Assembly: GCA_025361565.1 (NCBI GenBank)
Contig: JANYKN010000156.1
Span: 51,470 to 115,469, forward strand
DNA: 64,000 bases
Reading direction: 5' to 3'
Source of the DNA: Bacteroidota bacterium
Lineage (GTDB): Bacteria > Bacteroidota > Bacteroidia > Bacteroidales > NBLH01
Position 1 is the first letter of the stretch. Each line of letters starts with the position of its first letter. The position numbers and the translations under genes are program-made. The notes under the pieces are model-generated. The model was not told the origin of the DNA. It ran no database searches and was given only the letters and a program-made list of their open reading frames with translations. Below are positions 63,301 to 64,000 of the stretch, one piece after another.

Positions 63301-64000
63301 TTTCAATGGAAATGGAATTGTTGATGCTGGTGAAACAGTTGCTAATCTCGGAACAATTTCAAAGGCGGATGTTGATGCTGGAATACTGAGATATAAGCCT
63401 TTAACAAATGAAAATGGAATTTCTTATACATCATTCACTTTCAAAGTAAATGATGGAACTGGCTATTCTACTTCAACTTATACTATTACTGTTAATGTTA
63501 CTGCTGTAAACGATGCACCGGTTGCAGTGGCAGATGCTACTTCTACCAACGAGGACACGCCTGCTACAATGAACGTAACGACCAACGATACCGACGTGGA
63601 CGGCACCATCGACGTGGCAAGCGTCGATTTGGATCCACTGACAGTTGGTATACAGACAGTTTACACCAGCACCAACGGAAGCTGGGGCGTGAGCGCCCTT
63701 GGCGTGGTAACCTTTACGCCGAACCTGAATTACAACGGAACGGAGACCATTTCCTACAGGGTGAACGACAACAGCGGTGCAACATCGAACCCGGCCAATA
63801 TCACAATCACGGTGAACTCGGTGAACGATGCACCCGTTGCAGTAGCTGACGCTACCTCTACCAACGAGGACACGCCAGTTACCATCAACGTAACGACCAA
63901 CGATACCGATGTTGACGGCACCATTAATGTGGCAAGCGTTGATTTGGATCCACTGACAGTTGGAATACAGACAGTTTACACCAGCACCAACGGAAGCTGG
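57302..64000 (+). CDS. Giant secreted adhesin with tandem-95 repeats, 3' end beyond window
   Basis: The frame is open for 2,233 codons from ATG 57302 to the window end, without a stop. The signal peptide is MKKIIFTFVLMSLFFPSFSQ. An N-terminal beta domain (25-340) includes SWAGLYWGGD and a VDIPISGFQ stretch. A DUF11-type repeat follows (about 345-505, VKNITHPGTTTAIPGDILEY), then Ig/PKD-like domains (520-1000) and a Cna-B/SdrD-like domain (about 1058-1190, MGNVYWDKNA). From base 60881 onward there are ten Ig-like tandem-95 units of about 105 residues, each starting like DAPVAVNDxxxTNEDTPVTI and carrying VDLDPxTxGIQ and VTFTP. A T9SS sorting domain is expected after the window but not seen. The function is adhesion or biofilm, inferred from the family. 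Confidence 0.9.
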   Translation, partial: MKKIIFTFVLMSLFFPSFSQVITPFTVRKTITQKGGIVYLSNVSTKATPDNVVQNQMPPSGTGYDNNYANGYVDIDADLSTWMSSSDQLNLPSCSEISWAGLYWGGDNSLGDENFATRNMVKLKADNGSYIDLTADYLKDNSTGYKSYHCFKDITSILKSNGLTTNYTVANVATDITGTSGLKNLFGGWTIVVIYKNNLDAMRNLTVFDGLSFVGGSGAIVDIPISGFQTPLSGPVTFELGLVVYDGDRSLVGDQLLFKGASSFINVSDALHPLSDVFNSTLARKGTLTSLRNPSYNNTLGYDASIFSPDNSTKNFIGNNAISATIRQTTGGEYFITQVVTSAIDVYEPDLRAATIVKNITHPGTTTAIPGDILEYTITGLNIGSDPAINTFIKDTIEGNAEFIPGTIKILHGANAGDKTDGAGDDQAEYIASSKVVKVRIGVGANASIGGLVNNSPTGQDSTQFSFRVKATEDCVYLACDNVIDNSSYIVGTGNVSGNTFDNASNPEIFNAFGCPKSGSTKTPILTSGCVLPSASSSSPVCQTDNITLSISSSPSATYLWTGPNGFTSTLQNPTIANATIANAGTYTGHIYINKTTCDMIYTSTVVVTAAAAGSDQTTSSTCGLNTVTLAGNTIAGGGTWTIQSGAGGSFSNINNPTSTFSGVTGTLYTLRWSANGGSCPSTFDDVNIRFNQSATAAVLSGTTSVCYNGYANLKVDITGGASPYTITLNNGGGTFTNYVSGSDLIVGPLTASKTYSLVSVTDANGCSSGGLSGSAVVTVSDAITGTGVITQLNPPASGGGPRTAGTAGGIATPARPWLTNTNTTSSNGVYTSVAISARNTSSDYLYLSNFGFTVPVVGTTITGVEVTIERFYATTGTRTISSGSMRVGTVSGTTWTSIGTSQTLAAFPLSTKATQTIGGATNLLGATLTPAIVNGTTFGIRIRATSDNVVSNSGTATAYIDYVTVKIYYTPAAKYCDDASSLGFSVTPYANATTYTWTPITGGSVVTGQGTASSTMDFNGAGQSGNYNVCVTAWNNCQSLAPSCITVPVSDCVNSSLYIMGNVYWDKNAMADNLVNGTGIGTANSTQLYATLLAGAGTTALQNSFPITSSGTYKFLVAASTAYKVYLSTTSYIVGQTVVASLPAGCSNTGEIDNNVANLTVGNDGTVDGQVSVAGFTTNNNINVNFGIKISTPPVAVNDITSTLEDTPVTINVTTNDIDVDGTVSANTVDLDLVTAGIQPSITNVYGTWSAAVTGVVTFTPTANYNGNASVSYKVNDNDGNISNTGTLLITISAVNDAPVVVNDVVTTLEDTPVSINVTNNDYDVDGTVNVSTVDLDPSTLGIQTTFTVANEGVYNVNSSGVVTFTPELNFHGTATTINYRVNDNTGLTSLSATLTITVTSVIDSPIAVNDNASTNQPSPVTLNVASNDNGVDAPLDVTSVDLDPLTGGIQKDYTVFGEGSYHVDNLGVVTFTPDALFYGTSTPVIYTIDDNLAQVSNFASITIDVVAANAPIANNDVMPNVNEGSYITFDIAFNDLAAIGHTLNLSRVDLDPLTNGIQQSYDIPGEGTFSVDMMGIVTFAPAWNYFGGPVVANYTIKDNLGLVSNVATISVTVIHVNQRPATSDDFATTNEDTPVTFNVTTNDTDDNGINVSTVDLDPSTAGIQTTFTVVGQGTYTVNALGNVTFTPVLNFNGTATPIFYLINDNGVPAPVLTSDGDLPGMISVTVNAVNDAPVAVNVTKTAPSNSNVIFNIISNDTDVDGTVDASTVDLNPSFPGIQNSFTVVGQGTYSVDNSGIVTLVTVPGFLGPITATAVSYTVNDNLGTTSNIATITITLSDPTNPSAFDDVSNTNEDVSVIIPDITSNDQQGSGSTFNLLSIDFNTSSAGFQNSISNAYGTWTANTGTGEVTFAPVANFFGIATVNYVVNDDLVNTSNLATITVTVNSVNDLPTASDKTITTNEDEDFGFVFSDFGYTDIDNNTMSLLQIVTNPAKGTFYLDFNGNGIVDAGETVANLGTISKADVDAGILRYKPLTNENGISYTSFTFKVNDGTGYSTSTYTITVNVTAVNDAPVAVADATSTNEDTPATMNVTTNDTDVDGTIDVASVDLDPLTVGIQTVYTSTNGSWGVSALGVVTFTPNLNYNGTETISYRVNDNSGATSNPANITITVNSVNDAPVAVADATSTNEDTPVTINVTTNDTDVDGTINVASVDLDPLTVGIQTVYTSTNGSW
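63512..64000 (+). repeat. GC-rich near-identical 315-bp tandem repeat inside the adhesin
   Basis: Two units start at 63512 and 63827, exactly 315 bases (105 codons) apart; the second runs off the window. They are nearly identical at DNA level. GC in bases 63661-63720 is 37 of 60, against 18 of 60 in bases 61081-61140 of the same gene. Confidence 0.9.

Overview
The window is AT-rich DNA from a Bacteroidota chromosome, probably a free-living gliding or T9SS-bearing lineage. The reasons are low GC, leaders with TAnnTTTG-type -7 boxes, many Sec-exported proteins whose signal peptides end in ..AQ, Bacteroidota-type TPR/SpoIIE and LuxR-like regulators, GldN-like proteins, and a giant tandem-repeat adhesin. 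I saw no tRNA, rRNA, CRISPR array, phage gene or transposase. Genes appear intact except the two cut by the window edges.

Layout. 1-3087 (minus): two paralogous small secreted pilin-like proteins followed by a large usher-like outer-membrane protein that runs off the left edge. 3384-8377 (minus): a TPR/SpoIIE phosphatase and recG, with long, extremely AT-rich gene-free stretches on both sides of recG. 9500-11717: an AEC-family transporter, a 129-bp MITE-like inverted-repeat element, and two coupled thioredoxin-fold proteins. 11930-18592: an M1 peptidase, a membrane protein with an acidic repeat tail, and two ParA-like ATPases, each paired with a tiny partner and with no ParB. 18601-28875 (minus): a dense signalling island with four histidine kinases, three response regulators, a SpoIIAA-like protein and a methyl-accepting protein, but no CheA or CheW. 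29247-43775: a TPR protein, a lipoprotein, two paralogous proteins with duplicated GldN/PorN-like motifs, a lysozyme-like exported protein, a GMC oxidoreductase, tilS and an SH3-like lipoprotein. 43847-46777: pabB, a 2-Cys peroxiredoxin and a SlyD-type FKBP. 47195-53895 (plus): five exported proteins of the LPP20/CsgG-like kind with an outer-membrane-like member, separated by strong terminators. 54000-56946: a divergent kinase/regulator pair and a zinc-ribbon protein. 57302-64000: a giant adhesin open at its 3' end.

How they fit together. Much of the window concerns the cell envelope: surface adhesin and pilin-like proteins, T9SS-like components, LPP20-like periplasmic proteins, a peptidoglycan-active candidate and an M1 peptidase. 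These sit beside membrane-bound sensory kinases. The best candidates for undescribed systems are the 47-54 kb exported cluster, the GldN-duplicate pair, the pilin-like/usher-like operon, and the ParA plus micro-partner pairs. Functions given for these are inference from sequence patterns; no database search was run.
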